Of a DNA stretch of 37,018 bases, positions 36,407-37,018 are shown in pieces (position 1 is the stretch's first letter; each line of letters opens with the position of its first letter). Under the pieces are notes generated by a model. The model worked only from the letters and a program-made list of their open reading frames with translations, ran no database searches and was not told where the DNA came from. This stretch comes from Bacteroidota bacterium (GTDB lineage Bacteria > Bacteroidota > Bacteroidia > Chitinophagales > LD1). The translations under genes were made by a program, and so were the position numbers. Location: the NCBI GenBank assembly GCA_025963485.1, contig JAOQAO010000081.1, forward strand, positions 1 through 37,018. Direction: 5' to 3'.

Positions 36407-37018
36407 TTAATTCCTGGTAGGGGAGAGCGTTGCGGGTTTCATAGCACTCAGTGGTCCTGTACTGCCCATGATACCCACCATCATTTTGCGGCTCATCAGC
36501 CGTTGGAAAAATACCATCATGCGGTTCATAGCGCCCGAGATGACTTTGGGTTTGCTCCTTTTTTCTATTGCACGCACCAGTTCCTTTGCTACCTGCACCG
36601 GGGTCTGTGTGATAGCATTGGGAAACATCCCATCCGATCCTCCTGATATAGTGTGAAAGGCAGTCTGCGTCACGCCGGGGCAGAAGGCCATGACATAGAC
36701 GCCACGGTCTTTATTCTCCCACCAGAGCGATTCGGTGAAGATGGTCACGTAGGCCTTCGTACCTGCATACACTGCGGAGCCGGGGCAGGCCGTCGTGCCG
36801 AGGACGGACGCTACATTGACGAGGGTGTCGCCTTTGCGCGCATGCTGGAGATAGGTGAGTGAGAGTTTGGTGAGAGCGGTCATATTGAGATTCATCATCG
36901 CGGCCTGCTCCGGCATGGCCAGCTCCTCGAAGCGGCCGTACATACCGACGCCTGCGTTATTGATGAGTACATCATAGTGGTTTGCGGCGAGGTGGTCGGA
37001 GACTATGTGCACGTCGTC
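36407..37018 (-). CDS. SDR family oxidoreductase, truncated at the window edge
   Basis: YDVLINNAGVGMYGRFEEL, LVNVASVLG, YAGTKAYVTIFTESLWWE; frame open through the window end. Confidence 0.88.
   Translation of the reverse strand, partial: DDVHIVSDHLAANHYDVLINNAGVGMYGRFEELAMPEQAAMMNLNMTALTKLSLTYLQHARKGDTLVNVASVLGTTACPGSAVYAGTKAYVTIFTESLWWENKDRGVYVMAFCPGVTQTAFHTISGGSDGMFPNAITQTPVQVAKELVRAIEKRSKPKVISGAMNRMMVFFQRLMSRKMMVGIMGSTGPLSAMKPATLSPTRN

Noticed and set aside
1-37018. tRNA, rRNA, transposase or prophage modules
   Set aside because: Looked for characteristic sequences (CCA-ending tRNA with GGTTCGAATCC-type T arm, rRNA conserved blocks, DDE/integrase motifs) and found none convincing; a tRNAscan/Infernal run would be decisive.

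Overview
This 37 kb window has the hallmarks of a Bacteroidota chromosome, probably Chitinophagaceae-like. These include several proteins with type IX secretion (T9SS) type A C-terminal sorting domains, SPII lipoproteins with no following Asp requirement, and TAnnTTTG-like -7 boxes. No rRNA, tRNA, CRISPR array or transposase was seen. Left part: secreted or cell-surface proteins, including a metzincin-like protease, two tandem paralogous T9SS proteins and a truncated T9SS remnant. About 11.6-14.1 kb: an arsenic locus (arsR-arsM-arsC-MIP channel) with two near-identical palindromic operators and no ArsB/ACR3 pump in the window. About 14-20 kb: a TPR lipoprotein, a JmjC/cupin-like protein, a purple-acid-phosphatase-like metallophosphoesterase, a small protein resembling DnaA domain IV behind a structured leader, and a CsbD-like protein. 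About 20-23 kb: three tandem paralogous TPR-only proteins with a parS-like 16-mer between the first two. Right part: SanA-like DUF218 protein, a bacterial ERG4/ERG24 sterol-reductase-family protein, a RelE/ParE toxin-antitoxin pair, two SDRs, DUF1304, PPK2, GH76, a papain-like protease lipoprotein, a pentapeptide-repeat-like lipoprotein and an ECF sigma/YCII (DGPF) pair. Intergenic regions carry several hairpin or 'text-like' repeats. All family assignments are by motif recognition without database searches.
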